Below the pieces are notes generated by a model. The model was given only the letters and a program-made list of their open reading frames with translations. It was not told the DNA's origin and ran no database searches. A DNA stretch of 64,000 nt from Paenibacillus radicis (ex Xue et al. 2023) (lineage in GTDB: Bacteria > Bacillota > Bacilli > Paenibacillales > NBRC-103111): assembly GCF_024722015.1 (NCBI RefSeq), contig NZ_JANQBD010000001.1:496001-560000 (forward strand). The letters are read 5' to 3'. A program made the translations under genes and the position numbers. Position 1 is the first letter of the stretch; the number at the start of each line of letters is the position of its first letter. This document shows positions 44,026 to 53,062 of this stretch, piece after piece.

Positions 44026-44469
44026 TTGAGCACAGAGTGTATGAATAAATTTATATGCAAGCCTCTCCTTGTCTATGAAAAAGCAAATTTCATTTGTCGA
44101 ACAAAGGTAATATGGAAAGTTTTGGCGAATATTCAAGTAAACCATACCGCCGTACCTAAACAGGAACTGCCGGATGGTATAAATTTGGATCAATTTTATA
44201 AAAATATAAAGACACAGATACTTGCCAATACCGATTCAAAAACCTATCTGATAGAAGAAAAAGAAGAAGTTTTCCAAAGCTACCCCGCCAAGCGATTGGT
44301 CTACCACACAACCGAAGAAGGTTGGAAAAATTTCGTGTATACGATTCTCTTCTTTGAAGCAAACGGAAGCTTTTACCGGATCACCACTGGGGCCAATGAA
44401 GAAATTTTGAAGGAGGCTCAAGAGGAACTACAAGGAATCGTGGACAGTTTTCAATTTATTAAAAAGTAA
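44026..44469 (+). pseudogene. 5'-truncated DUF1795/PsbP-like relic
   Basis: From about residue 37 (NIQVNHTAVPKQELPDGINLDQFYKNIKTQI) to the end (EELQGIVDSFQFIKK) this looks like the C-terminal two thirds of a small PsbP/DcrB-like (DUF1795) protein, usually an exported lipoprotein. The expected signal peptide and first strands are absent. The upstream residues are Cys/Lys-rich filler, and no ribosome binding site precedes any start. It lies head to head with the SWIM operon, and the loss of its 5' end probably accompanied that junction. A functional shorter protein cannot be excluded. Confidence 0.5.
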
Positions 44470-44484
44470 TGGTTTCATTAAGAG

Positions 44485-44531
44485 AAAAGGATAGTCCTCC
44501 TCTGCGTGACCGCAGTTTGGACTATCCTTTT
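44485..44531 (+). terminator. Terminator after the PsbP-like relic
   Basis: AAAAGGATAGTCC and GGACTATCCTTTT are exact complements around a 21-base loop, which itself contains CTGCG...CGCAG. A and T runs on the two sides make it bidirectional. Confidence 0.88.
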
Positions 44532-44662
44532 AACGCACCAGCCTCTCTAAGCCCCCCATGCCAAGTGGATGGGACAAAAAGCAAAAAAGTGGATGGTTAC
44601 TCCGGAGCCATAGCCTGATATATTATGGTTGTGAAAAAAAGAACAGCATGGGGTGAATGATC

Positions 44663-44881
44663 ATGTCCTTACTAATTTATTACATTCTAATTGCAACTAT
44701 AATGTTTATAGCTTTAGTTTCAACCATACTCGTCGGCATCTCCAAAACAAATAAAGAAGGCAACCCTAATTATGATTCCAAAACAAAAAGCAATTGGTCC
44801 AGGCTCTCCTGGATTTATATTATCGTCATCGTGCTAGGTTATGTAGCCTTTATTGTATACATCACAAGGTCCCCTAGTTGA
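44663..44881 (+). CDS. Small two-helix membrane protein, unknown function
   Basis: This 72-residue protein has membrane segments at about 3-25 and 48-68, joined by a polar loop with an Asn/Lys-rich stretch (TNKEGNPNYDSKTKSNWS). The start is ATG 44663, seven bases after GGGGTGA; ATG 44657 is an alternative. No family is recognised. It is an isolated short gene between a terminator and a convergent oxidoreductase gene. Confidence 0.65.
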   Translation: MSLLIYYILIATIMFIALVSTILVGISKTNKEGNPNYDSKTKSNWSRLSWIYIIVIVLGYVAFIVYITRSPS

Positions 44882-44911
44882 ATATGGCTCCGCTGACTTG
44901 CGCTTACAAAT

Positions 44912-46168
44912 TTACAGCTGAGTATTTTGCAAATCTTCGATATAGCGGTCTAAATTCACATTTCTACCGGTCAAGCGGGAATGCTCGGCAGCGAAAGCCA
45001 TAATATGTCCTCTCGCCGATACTGAAGCCGAGGTTTTCCCGCTAAGTTCTTTGTTTTGTACCTGTCTGATAAAATCCCTCATAGTCAAATAGTCCGCTCC
45101 GCCATGACCGCCTTCAAACCGCTGTGGGCGGATAATTTCCTTGCGACCTGAAAAATAGTTGACCTCAATCTCATTATTTTCATGATGCCCCCTAATTTCG
45201 CCCATGGTTCCCATAAATTTAAAAGTACGCGTATTTTCAGAAGTAAACGCTGACATTGTGAAAGATACTGTTACCTCATTATCAAAATACATATTTACTA
45301 CTTGATGATCAACCACGTTGTTATCGCAGCGGAAGACACATCTTCCGTAGGGTCCCTCTTGTATAGCTTTCATCCGGGCCTCAAGCGTTGGAATAGGCGA
45401 TGCTACCATAATAAAGCTGTTCTTCTTCTCGTTATGGTAATGCTTGATCGCAGAGTATGGACATTCATGCTCTACCGCACAGCCGTCTGTACATCGCTCC
45501 GTCGAGCCTGGAGGTGCATTCTCCGGACGGAAGTAGCTCAGCTTGCCATAGGACGACACCTCCAAGCACTTTCCTCCTATAAACCATTGCAGCATATCCA
45601 TATCATGGCAGCTTTTTTGCAGAATCATCGAGCTGGTCTCATCCGAGTTACGCCAATTTCCCCTCACAAAGCTATGCGCCTGATGCCAAAAACCAACGTT
45701 TTCCGTCCACTGAACACTCATGACCCTTCCAATGACCCCTTTGTCCAGCACTTCCTTCAAAGCGCTATAGTAGGTATCGTAACGCGACACGTGACACACG
45801 GATAAAATTTGCTGCTTTCTCTCCGCTTCTTCAGCCAATCGTATCGTTTCCAGCGGTTCCGGAGACATCGGTTTTTCAAGCAAAATATGATAGCCTTGCT
45901 CCAAAGCCTTCATGGCTGGCTCGTAATGCTGCCGGTCCTGTGTACAGATCAACAGTACTTCGCATAGCTGCGGTTGTTGAAGCATTTCCTCCCATGAGGT
46001 AAACTGCATTTCCGGCGGTATTCCATGCTGGCTGGCAAACAACGATCTTCGTTGCGCATCGGGCTCGGCAACCGCAATAAATTGAATTTCATCAGGTCTC
46101 TTTAATGCATAGGAGGCATACGCATGCATACCTCTCTGTCCTGCTCCAAGCAAAGCCGCTTTAATCAA
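44912..46168 (-). CDS. Gfo/Idh/MocA-family oxidoreductase
   Basis: This 418-residue protein has an N-terminal Rossmann fold (AALLGAGQRGMHAYASYAL) and the catalytic-site motif LLEKPMSPEPLETIRLAEEA. A mixed C-terminal domain follows, with QKSCHDMDMLQWFIGG (the Lys/His region) and a Cys-rich insert TERCTDGCAVEHECPYSAIKHYHNEKK (about 220-245). Family members oxidise or reduce sugars, inositols or sugar acids with NAD(P). The Cys-rich insert, with four Cys, is seen in a subset and may bind zinc. The gene diverges from a DeoR/LacI hybrid regulator, so the substrate is probably sensed by that protein. Confidence 0.9.
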   Translation of the reverse strand: MIKAALLGAGQRGMHAYASYALKRPDEIQFIAVAEPDAQRRSLFASQHGIPPEMQFTSWEEMLQQPQLCEVLLICTQDRQHYEPAMKALEQGYHILLEKPMSPEPLETIRLAEEAERKQQILSVCHVSRYDTYYSALKEVLDKGVIGRVMSVQWTENVGFWHQAHSFVRGNWRNSDETSSMILQKSCHDMDMLQWFIGGKCLEVSSYGKLSYFRPENAPPGSTERCTDGCAVEHECPYSAIKHYHNEKKNSFIMVASPIPTLEARMKAIQEGPYGRCVFRCDNNVVDHQVVNMYFDNEVTVSFTMSAFTSENTRTFKFMGTMGEIRGHHENNEIEVNYFSGRKEIIRPQRFEGGHGGADYLTMRDFIRQVQNKELSGKTSASVSARGHIMAFAAEHSRLTGRNVNLDRYIEDLQNTQL

Positions 46169-46308
46169 TTAGAACACCTCTTTTTCAAAAATGTTTCATA
46201 AAACAAACAGAAAATGATCGTTTTATTTCATTTTGACGTCAAAACACCTAACTTTTTTTATTCACTTTCACTTTTTCACAAAAAAAATGATCAATATATT
46301 TCATAATT

Positions 46309-46326
46309 ATGATTAATTTCAATCAT
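46309..46326. promoter_or_regulatory. Dyad ATGATT-AATTTC-AATCAT in the divergent region
   Basis: A perfect 6-6-6 inverted repeat lies in the 294-base AT-rich gap between the oxidoreductase and hybrid-regulator genes. It is the best operator candidate for the regulator. A second looser dyad, ATAAAAC...GTTTTAT, lies at 46198-46227. Confidence 0.5.
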
Positions 46327-46462
46327 AAATGTTCCAATTCTAACCGTCAACATATTATTTTATCCCTATACAAGAACAGCTGAGATGCTTGACATTGGGC
46401 ATTATATTCTTTTAAATGTAAAGAGAGCCACTGTGAAAAATTTCGATCAAGGGATTGAATAT

Positions 46463-47518
46463 ATGAAAAACAGACATGAACGAATTCTACAGCTACTTAA
46501 AACGAATTCCATGATGAAAATAAATGATCTATGCGAGCAGCTTAATGTTTCTCAAGCTACGATTCGCAGAGACCTGACTGAGCTGAGAGAGCAAGGCGTG
46601 GAACGTGTAGGGGGTGCTGCTTTTTATAAACAATCGTCCTCTGGCTCCACTGCCAGCAGTACGATAACCATTGAATCCGGCAATCAAGTCGGTTGTATCA
46701 TTGCAGTCTCGCATAAACATATGCATTCGTATTTTTTATCCATACTGGAAGGAATTGAGCAGGGCCTCGCCAACCTCGGTTACTCGCTTGCTTTTATGCA
46801 CAACCTGGACGATATTCAAAACGATGCAATCCTTGACAACATACTTAAGGACAACAAAATTAAAGGTATGATCATTGTTGAGGGAATTAAATCTGAAATT
46901 TATGCACGAATAAAAAAACAGTTTCCTACTATCGTTGGAATCGATATTGCTGATGGCACAGTACCTGTTATCGCATATGATCGGATTAACGCAGCCAAAT
47001 CGGCCGTGCAGCATCTTATTGACCAAGGTCATCAAAGCATCGGTTTTATTGGAGGAGCTGGCCTTACAGGAGACATGGAACGGGAAAAGAGATACCGGGG
47101 TTATAAATACGCCCTGCAGGAAGCGGGGCTTGAGCTGAACTCGGAGTGGATCATCCATTCAGGCTGGGATGTAAATACGAGCTACAGCCGTATGCTGGAG
47201 CTGCTTGACAGCAGCAGCCGTCGGCCCACGGCCATATTCGCGGCCAGCGATTTGCTGGCGATCTCCGCTATGCGTGCGGTGACAGAGAAAGGACTGCGAA
47301 TCCCGGAGGATATTGCTTTTATCGGCTTGGACAATATTGAAATTTCCCAATATACAACGCCGCCGCTATCCTCCGTTCACATTCCTAAATACGAGATTGG
47401 CATGGCCGCCGCCAAAGCATTGGTTGATTATTTACAAGCGGCCTATACGCTACCCTTTAAGATGCTTATGCCTTACGAGGTTATAGTACGGGAATCATCT
47501 ATCCATACGAGGGGTTAA
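46463..47518 (+). CDS. Hybrid regulator: DeoR-type HTH plus LacI-type sensor
   Basis: This 351-residue protein has a DeoR-type winged helix-turn-helix at residues 1-60 (RHERILQLLKTNSMMKINDLCEQLNVSQATIRRDLTELREQG). A LacI/periplasmic-binding-protein sensor domain from about 70 to 345 follows (IIAVSHKHMHSYFLSILEGIEQGL, IKGMIIVEGI, VIAYDRINAAKSAVQHLIDQGHQSIGFIGG, IPEDIAFIGLDNIEISQYTTPPLSSV). Normal LacI proteins carry a LacI HTH, so the DNA-binding end is swapped. AAGGGATTGAATAT precedes the ATG; an earlier in-frame ATG at 46385 has no binding site. It probably represses the divergent oxidoreductase gene. Its stop is two bases from the convergent AraC gene stop. Confidence 0.9.
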   Translation: MKNRHERILQLLKTNSMMKINDLCEQLNVSQATIRRDLTELREQGVERVGGAAFYKQSSSGSTASSTITIESGNQVGCIIAVSHKHMHSYFLSILEGIEQGLANLGYSLAFMHNLDDIQNDAILDNILKDNKIKGMIIVEGIKSEIYARIKKQFPTIVGIDIADGTVPVIAYDRINAAKSAVQHLIDQGHQSIGFIGGAGLTGDMEREKRYRGYKYALQEAGLELNSEWIIHSGWDVNTSYSRMLELLDSSSRRPTAIFAASDLLAISAMRAVTEKGLRIPEDIAFIGLDNIEISQYTTPPLSSVHIPKYEIGMAAAKALVDYLQAAYTLPFKMLMPYEVIVRESSIHTRG

Positions 47519-47520
47519 AC

Positions 47521-49830
47521 TTATTTTTCTCTGAATTGACCTGGAGTCATATTCTCACGTTTCTTGAAAATTCGGTTAAAGTAGGTCGGCTGATAACCTA
47601 CCAATTCGGCAATTTCATTGATGCGAAGATTCGTATTTTTAAGCAGCTCTTTGGATTTACGAATACGGAAATCGGTCACATAATCAATAAAATTGATCCC
47701 TGTTACCTCTTTAAAGGCTTTGCTCAACCGAAACGGATCGACATGATGAAGATCCGCACACATTTCTAATGACAGATCGGTCATATATTTGCTATGAATC
47801 GTTGCTTTTACGTCCTCGGTCAGTTGCACCAGCTTAACATTTTGAGACTCGACAATATGCTCGATGAACGGCTCCATAACGATCTTCACAAAACTATCGC
47901 ACATTTTCTGGAGATCACTATGCTGCAGTAATTCCTCATACAAGTTACTTAGACCAAACACCTTTTGCGGGCTGTGTCCTGTTTGATACACCACATGCAG
48001 CACGCTGCCAAGCAATTGCAGCAATCCTTGATGAAGCACCGTTTCGATATCGGCACTTTCCTTGAAAGTTGAAACAAACCGTTTAAATAATGCAGTCGAT
48101 TCTTCCGCATTTCCGATCCGCAGCGCCTGCAGCAAATCCTTCTCCAGCTCAAACGGATAAAAAACCTCCTCCTCCCCCTGGATGATCAGATCTTCCAGAT
48201 AAAGGATTTGCGCCGGCTCATGAACACTTCGAAAGCGCAACGTTTGCTCGGTCTGCTCATAGCATGCATGCATACCACGCAGCTCATCTGTAGGCTGACC
48301 GACGACCACCGTCACATCTGTCTTTAACAGGCGCTCCAGTGTTTGGATCATTTCTCCTGCAAGCTTCAAAGCGGTTTGCTTCTCTTCTTCTGCTGACATC
48401 CCATCTGGCAGCATGAGAATGTAGCCCACCGTCATATCTTGAAAATTGAACACAGACACGTTTAAGCCAGATGCCACTATCATCTCTTGAATGATGTTGT
48501 ATGCAGCGAAAGTAACTAGTTGCTCATCATCCTCGTTAAATTTACCCATCAGCTTCGAAATGCCGGAAATTTGGATCAATACAAATTGTACGCGGGCGTT
48601 GCCCAGATCCAAATTGTAATTTTTTAGCCTCTTGCGAATTTCCGCCTCGCTCAAATGATAGTAGTGACCATAAATAAGCTGATACATGAAACCTTCTCTA
48701 AGCGAGGGCAGCTGCGTATCAAGGCGAACCTGCATGATTCGGCTCTCCGTCGTCAACTGTGCCCAGCGAGATTCAATAAATTCGATCTCGTCTTGATGAA
48801 CCGACGGCTCCGACTCAGATTCCTCCGATACAAATAAAGACATCATCCGCGATATAGGAGAGTATAGCTTCCTTGAAGCGACCCACGCAAGGATGACAAG
48901 CATGATGAAAGTAACGGCTGAAATACCAACAATAACTCGGGTAATGACAGCTGCAGGCTCTGTTAATTTGGAAATGGGTGTAGCCAGAAGAAAATTCCAC
49001 TTCATACGGGGAATGATTCCATCAGAAATGAGATATTGATCCCCATTCCAGGAGAATCCATAAGTTCCCGTACCATTGTGTCTCATCAGTTCTGATGCTA
49101 GTACCGCTGCATCCTCCCGTTTCTCAAAAGTACCGGCGGATAGAAGCTCATGATTTTCATTAAGCAGCAGAGTATAGCCTTCCCGATATGGATTAATTTG
49201 ACCGATAAATGATGAGAACTTTACCGGATCCACTTCCACAATTATGGCGCCAAAAGGATGTGAGGATTCAGACGGAATCTTATGAATTAATGCCATGCTT
49301 TTATTCAACGTATTGCTTGATACATTCAATCCATAAGCCCAATACATGTCACCTGGTCGTTGAAAGGCTTCCCTGTAACGGTCGCGTTTTTCCATATTGT
49401 ATATTCGGGAGACACCGTTCACATTCGAAATCAGCAAATCTTGAGTCGAAATGTACACTTCTATGTTCTTAATGAAGGAGATTGAATTCTCCATGGCGCC
49501 TAACGCATTCATAATGGAGCGGATCGTTGTTAACTCCTGATAATAATCCACATGCTCCAAATATTCACCGAAGATCTGGTTAATAGCCCAGTTGCGCACT
49601 GTAAACTCAAATTGAGTCAGCTGTTGATTAACACGCTGTGTCATTTGTTGAATCAACGTTTGATGCGTCTGATTGATCTGCTCCTTCAGCTCTTTCGTAG
49701 CCATTACATGGATACTGACTGAAAGCAGCATGGACGGCAAAATGATTACCGCCAGCATTAGCAGCAGACTCCTCCGGAACCACGCCTTCCTCTTATCCAT
49801 GATGCCGCTTGTTCTCGCGAATAGTCCCAT
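47521..49830 (-). CDS. Membrane-anchored AraC-family regulator of the uptake cluster
   Basis: This 769-residue protein has a membrane segment at about 20-42, an extracytosolic sensor of about 240 residues, a second membrane segment at about 290-312 and a HAMP-like linker. A central cytosolic domain follows, then a C-terminal AraC domain (LSLEMCADLHHVDPFRLSKAFKEVTG, then IAELVGYQPTYFNRIFKKRENMTPGQFR). The start is the ATG ending at 49830, after GGAGG. It is downstream of binding protein 1 (83-base gap), probably cotranscribed with it. It is the best candidate activator of the promoters at 51.4 and 56.3 kb. Confidence 0.92.
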   Translation of the reverse strand: MGLFARTSGIMDKRKAWFRRSLLLMLAVIILPSMLLSVSIHVMATKELKEQINQTHQTLIQQMTQRVNQQLTQFEFTVRNWAINQIFGEYLEHVDYYQELTTIRSIMNALGAMENSISFIKNIEVYISTQDLLISNVNGVSRIYNMEKRDRYREAFQRPGDMYWAYGLNVSSNTLNKSMALIHKIPSESSHPFGAIIVEVDPVKFSSFIGQINPYREGYTLLLNENHELLSAGTFEKREDAAVLASELMRHNGTGTYGFSWNGDQYLISDGIIPRMKWNFLLATPISKLTEPAAVITRVIVGISAVTFIMLVILAWVASRKLYSPISRMMSLFVSEESESEPSVHQDEIEFIESRWAQLTTESRIMQVRLDTQLPSLREGFMYQLIYGHYYHLSEAEIRKRLKNYNLDLGNARVQFVLIQISGISKLMGKFNEDDEQLVTFAAYNIIQEMIVASGLNVSVFNFQDMTVGYILMLPDGMSAEEEKQTALKLAGEMIQTLERLLKTDVTVVVGQPTDELRGMHACYEQTEQTLRFRSVHEPAQILYLEDLIIQGEEEVFYPFELEKDLLQALRIGNAEESTALFKRFVSTFKESADIETVLHQGLLQLLGSVLHVVYQTGHSPQKVFGLSNLYEELLQHSDLQKMCDSFVKIVMEPFIEHIVESQNVKLVQLTEDVKATIHSKYMTDLSLEMCADLHHVDPFRLSKAFKEVTGINFIDYVTDFRIRKSKELLKNTNLRINEIAELVGYQPTYFNRIFKKRENMTPGQFREK

Positions 49831-49913
49831 ATAGTTCCTCCGATGATGAAGGTTGAAATCCAATTGATTTGTTGATTGTGTGAAGCCGTCTCTATGGAGA
49901 GTCATTTCTTCAA

Positions 49914-51272
49914 CTACTTATTCCCTTCATCCAGCAGCTTCTGAGCCTCTTTCTCGTATCCGGCCAAGGCATCTTTAGCTGTCATTTTCCCATTATTCAA
50001 CATCGCCTGTTGAAAATAGTTGAACCACACTTTACGGATTTGTTGGTAATTCGGTATAGCAGCAGGATTGTTAATAGCTTGTTCCGGCATTGCCGCCCAC
50101 TCTTTGCCTTGTGAATCTGTAACAAGAGCTTGCAATGATTTTCTCGATGGGAGCTTGGAATACTTTTGATAAATGAGTTTGTTCACAATCTCAGACTTAC
50201 CGCTTGAGAACCATAGCGCAAATTTTGCCGCTTCTTTCTCCTTCACTTTATCCTCTTGCTTCTTTACCGCAATCCCTGAACCGTTAACGAACAGCTTGCT
50301 TTTTGAACCGTCGTCTGTTGGATAGTAGGCATTCATGAACTCGAATTTCTTAGGAATTATACCGTCGTTAATCTCCCTGCGTAAATCTCCTCTGTCGTTC
50401 ATCATAATGCCTACTTTTCCTTGCTTGAATAACTCATACAGATTAGGAATTTTATTGCCTGCTGCCCCAGGAACAGCATAGGGTGAAGAGGACAGTTGAA
50501 TCAACCCTTCCAGTTTTTTCACATTGCCTGGTGAGTTGTAAGTAATTTTGGTGTAATCCTTATTCGTATATTCATCCCCATCGCTATATATATAACCGTC
50601 AACGAACTTGTCATAAGCTACATCACCTGCTACCATTCCCAAACCGTATACCCCGTTTCCAAGCTTACCGACCGCTTCTACAGCTTTGGCAAAAGAGTCT
50701 CTTGACCACGTTTTTGTCTTTGAATCAGGAAGCAGATGCTCAGCGCCTGCCTTGATAAACAAATCCTTGTTGATTAGCAGCACTTCACTTCGGATTTCCA
50801 TCAGTATCATAGCCATCTTTCCGTCAATGGTCATTAAATCCTTGGCACTGTTCATATAGTCCGACAAATTGTAGTCTTCTGTAATATAGGCATCTAATTC
50901 GGTGGTAACACCACGGGTGAACAGGGGGACCAAGCGGTTAACTGCGTCAACATACAAATCAGGGAACGATCCTGAAGCAATCGCAACGTTTAGCTTTTCA
51001 TCCAATCCTGTAGTTGGTACAGAGCTAAAGTTTATAGTAACGTGAGGGGCAACTTTCTTATACTCCGCTAACACCTGTTGAAATTCCTCTTCCTCCACGA
51101 GTCCCAACGAAGCACTGCTCCACCACTCTAGCGTTACAGCAGTTGAGCCCGCACCTTCTTCTTTTCGGGGAACTGTTGTATTGCTATCTGTGGAACAACC
51201 ACTGAACATAATACAGAGGATCAAACTGATCATGAGTACGGTTCTTCCTTCCCTCCATGTTGACCCAAGCAT
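49914..51272 (-). CDS. Lipoprotein sugar-type solute-binding protein 1
   Basis: This 452-residue lipoprotein has lipobox IMFSGC and a family 1 (maltose-type) binding fold: VTLEWWSSASLGLVEEEEF, VAIASGSFPDLYVDAVNRL, and a late RKVWFNYFQQAMLNNGKMTAKDALAGYEKEAQKLLDEGNK. It is strongly similar to binding proteins 2 (54844) and 3 (61473). AGGAGGG precedes the ATG. No permease genes follow it, only the AraC regulator, so it may serve the permeases of the neighbouring operon or report the ligand to the regulator. Promoter P1 lies about 100 bases upstream. Confidence 0.93.
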   Translation of the reverse strand: MLGSTWREGRTVLMISLILCIMFSGCSTDSNTTVPRKEEGAGSTAVTLEWWSSASLGLVEEEEFQQVLAEYKKVAPHVTINFSSVPTTGLDEKLNVAIASGSFPDLYVDAVNRLVPLFTRGVTTELDAYITEDYNLSDYMNSAKDLMTIDGKMAMILMEIRSEVLLINKDLFIKAGAEHLLPDSKTKTWSRDSFAKAVEAVGKLGNGVYGLGMVAGDVAYDKFVDGYIYSDGDEYTNKDYTKITYNSPGNVKKLEGLIQLSSSPYAVPGAAGNKIPNLYELFKQGKVGIMMNDRGDLRREINDGIIPKKFEFMNAYYPTDDGSKSKLFVNGSGIAVKKQEDKVKEKEAAKFALWFSSGKSEIVNKLIYQKYSKLPSRKSLQALVTDSQGKEWAAMPEQAINNPAAIPNYQQIRKVWFNYFQQAMLNNGKMTAKDALAGYEKEAQKLLDEGNK

Positions 51273-51373
51273 GAGCTAACCCTCCTTTGCATCCCCTACA
51301 TAAGGCGTCTTTAGCGGTCAATTTGAATCCGGGTATTCATTGCATACTCCACAGCTTCTGACCGTCTCACTCC

Positions 51374-51435
51374 ACTATAAAGAGTAGGACGAATTCCTTC
51401 AATAAGATTTTGTTGTTATTCTTATATTGCACACT
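51374..51435 (-). promoter_or_regulatory. Promoter P1 with conserved upstream element
   Basis: On the minus strand, -10 TATAGT (51374-51379) and -35 TTGAAG (51397-51402) are 17 bases apart. AGTGTGCAAT (51426-51435) lies 23 bases further upstream, with AACAACAAAATCT in between. The same elements with the same spacings occur in promoter P2 at 56301-56362, which indicates shared control. Confidence 0.75.
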
Positions 51436-51521
51436 TGGACTTTTTTGTTTTTCCTTACTGAATCGTAGATATACCTGCCCCATTTGATAAACTTCATCTC
51501 CGGCGGCTCGGAAACAACTTC

Positions 51522-51560
51522 AAATAACACAGGCTGCCGCAGCTGCCTGTGTTATTTTTT
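51522..51560. terminator. Terminator after the first RraA/FAH operon
   Basis: AAATAACACAGGC and GCCTGTGTTATTT pair around a 10-base loop. It follows the 51633 gene stop on the minus strand; the longer T run is on the plus side, so it is bidirectional but weaker leftward. It separates the operon from promoter P1. Confidence 0.75.
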
Positions 51561-51632
51561 GCCGAACAACTTCTACTGAACACCAATTCCAAAATGATTT
51601 ATGCAATAGGGTTACCCGGCTCTACTGCATTC

Positions 51633-52259
51633 TTAAGACAATTTAATTGTACAACTTCCAACAATTTGTTCCCCCCACAATAGTGATAGGTGATCGCCGT
51701 CGGTGACTGGACCTGCCCCTTCCGGAGCTCCAGTAAATATAATATCTCCTTCGCCTAATCCAAAGTGACGCGCTATGAAATCGATTATGATTTGTAAATC
51801 AAAAAGCATATGTTGAATGTTACCAAGCTGAACCTGCTCACCGTTTTTTACAAGTGCAAAGTTAACTTTTTTACATGCTTCTACGCCTGGAAATTGCATT
51901 AATTCACTCAAGACAGCAGAGTTGGGAAAGCCCTTTGCCAATAGCCACGGGTAACCTTTTTTCTTCAATTCATTCTGCAGGTCACTCAATGTAAAATCTA
52001 TCCCTATAGCCAAGCCGTCCACCAGTTCGTCCACCTTAATTCCTGTTTCATATAGCCTACCTATCCGAATGACCAGCTCCGCTTCAAAATAAACGGAACC
52101 ACATTCTCCGGGAAGGATGATTTCCTGTCCCTTCGCCTCGGTAAGCGCATGAGTAGGCTTAGTGAACACAAGTGGAGATGTAAGAAATTCATTATTTGAT
52201 TTATTTGCTTGCATGACATAATTTCTGCCAACACAATAAATGTTTCGAGTGGAGTTCAT
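51633..52259 (-). CDS. Fumarylacetoacetate hydrolase-fold protein 1
   Basis: This 208-residue protein has the FAH metal site: the E-x-E pair in VYFEAELVIRIG, the Asp of IGIDFTLSDLQ, the Lys of LAKGFPNSA and the closing GDIIFTGAPEGAGPV loop. It is the compact (YcgM-like) type that hydrolyses or dehydrates acylpyruvate or 2-keto-3-deoxy-type acids. It lies 13 bases downstream of the RraA-fold gene, so both probably act in one pathway. It differs clearly in sequence from the FAH protein of the second operon, so the two may act on different intermediates. Confidence 0.92.
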   Translation of the reverse strand: MNSTRNIYCVGRNYVMQANKSNNEFLTSPLVFTKPTHALTEAKGQEIILPGECGSVYFEAELVIRIGRLYETGIKVDELVDGLAIGIDFTLSDLQNELKKKGYPWLLAKGFPNSAVLSELMQFPGVEACKKVNFALVKNGEQVQLGNIQHMLFDLQIIIDFIARHFGLGEGDIIFTGAPEGAGPVTDGDHLSLLWGEQIVGSCTIKLS

Positions 52260-52272
52260 ACTTTAAACCTCA

Positions 52273-52959
52273 TTATTCAATATTCCATTGACATCCTTTT
52301 TGCTTGAGCATCTCGTCCACCCAGTCGCGGTTTATAGATCCTCCCGCCTCAAGGGTACTGATAATATCATCCTCTATCTTCTGCGTTTGGCGGACCTTTT
52401 CCAATAATGCATCCGCAATTTCCACAGGTACCGCTACCAGACCGTCTTCGTCGCCTATAATGATATCACCCGGATTGACGGTCATACCGCCGATTGAAAC
52501 CGGCACATTGATTTCACCAGGACCATCCTTATAAGGGCCACGATGGGTAACTCCTCTCGCATAGACCGGAAAGCTTCTTTGGCCAATAGCTCCGGAATCT
52601 CTGATAGCGCCATCAATTACAAAACCTGTAATCCCCTGTTTTTCAGCCAATCGGGTCATAATCTCGCCAATTATGGAATTCGTCAAATCCCCGCCTGCAT
52701 CTACAACGATCACTTCTCCCGGAAGCGCCATATCAATCGCTTTGTGTGTCAGAAGGTTATCCCCCGGTCTCGTCTTTACAGTCAGTGCCACACCGATCAG
52801 CTTTCCTCCGGCGTGATAAGGTCTCAACTGCGAACAGCTGGCAAATAACCGGTTTATATTATCGCTGATATGGGGCGTTACGACATCTTGAAATTGCTCC
52901 AGCAGTTGAAGATCGGGAAGCTGACGGCGGGGTTGAATTCTAAATCCGATTTTTTCCAT
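52273..52959 (-). CDS. RraA-fold aldolase/decarboxylase-like protein 1
   Basis: This 228-residue protein has the RraA/HMG-aldolase fold: LPGEVIVVDAGGDLTNSIIGEIMT, GFVIDGAIRDSGAI with the catalytic Arg-Asp pair, and VNPGDIIIGDEDGLVAVP. Members include 4-hydroxy-4-methyl-2-oxoglutarate-type aldolases, oxaloacetate decarboxylases and the RNase E regulator. A Firmicute catabolic operon points to the aldolase role. The acidic residue usually found three positions after Arg-Asp in class II pyruvate aldolases is not seen (RDSGA), so activity should not be assumed. The start is the ATG ending at 52959, after AAAGGAG. It is nearly collinear with the copy at 60720. Confidence 0.92.
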   Translation of the reverse strand: MEKIGFRIQPRRQLPDLQLLEQFQDVVTPHISDNINRLFASCSQLRPYHAGGKLIGVALTVKTRPGDNLLTHKAIDMALPGEVIVVDAGGDLTNSIIGEIMTRLAEKQGITGFVIDGAIRDSGAIGQRSFPVYARGVTHRGPYKDGPGEINVPVSIGGMTVNPGDIIIGDEDGLVAVPVEIADALLEKVRQTQKIEDDIISTLEAGGSINRDWVDEMLKQKGCQWNIE

Positions 52960-53062
52960 TAAAATGATTTCTCCTTTAAAGTACCTGTTATTTTGAATTC
53001 CCATCTTATAACCTGTTGTTTCTGGTCTCGCTTGTTTGTTTGCTTATTATTGCCGCCTTGTT

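Noticed and set aside
45302..45805. Plus-strand open frame opposite the oxidoreductase gene
   Set aside because: It is a mirror frame of a clear Gfo/Idh/MocA gene, with no start signal or family features.
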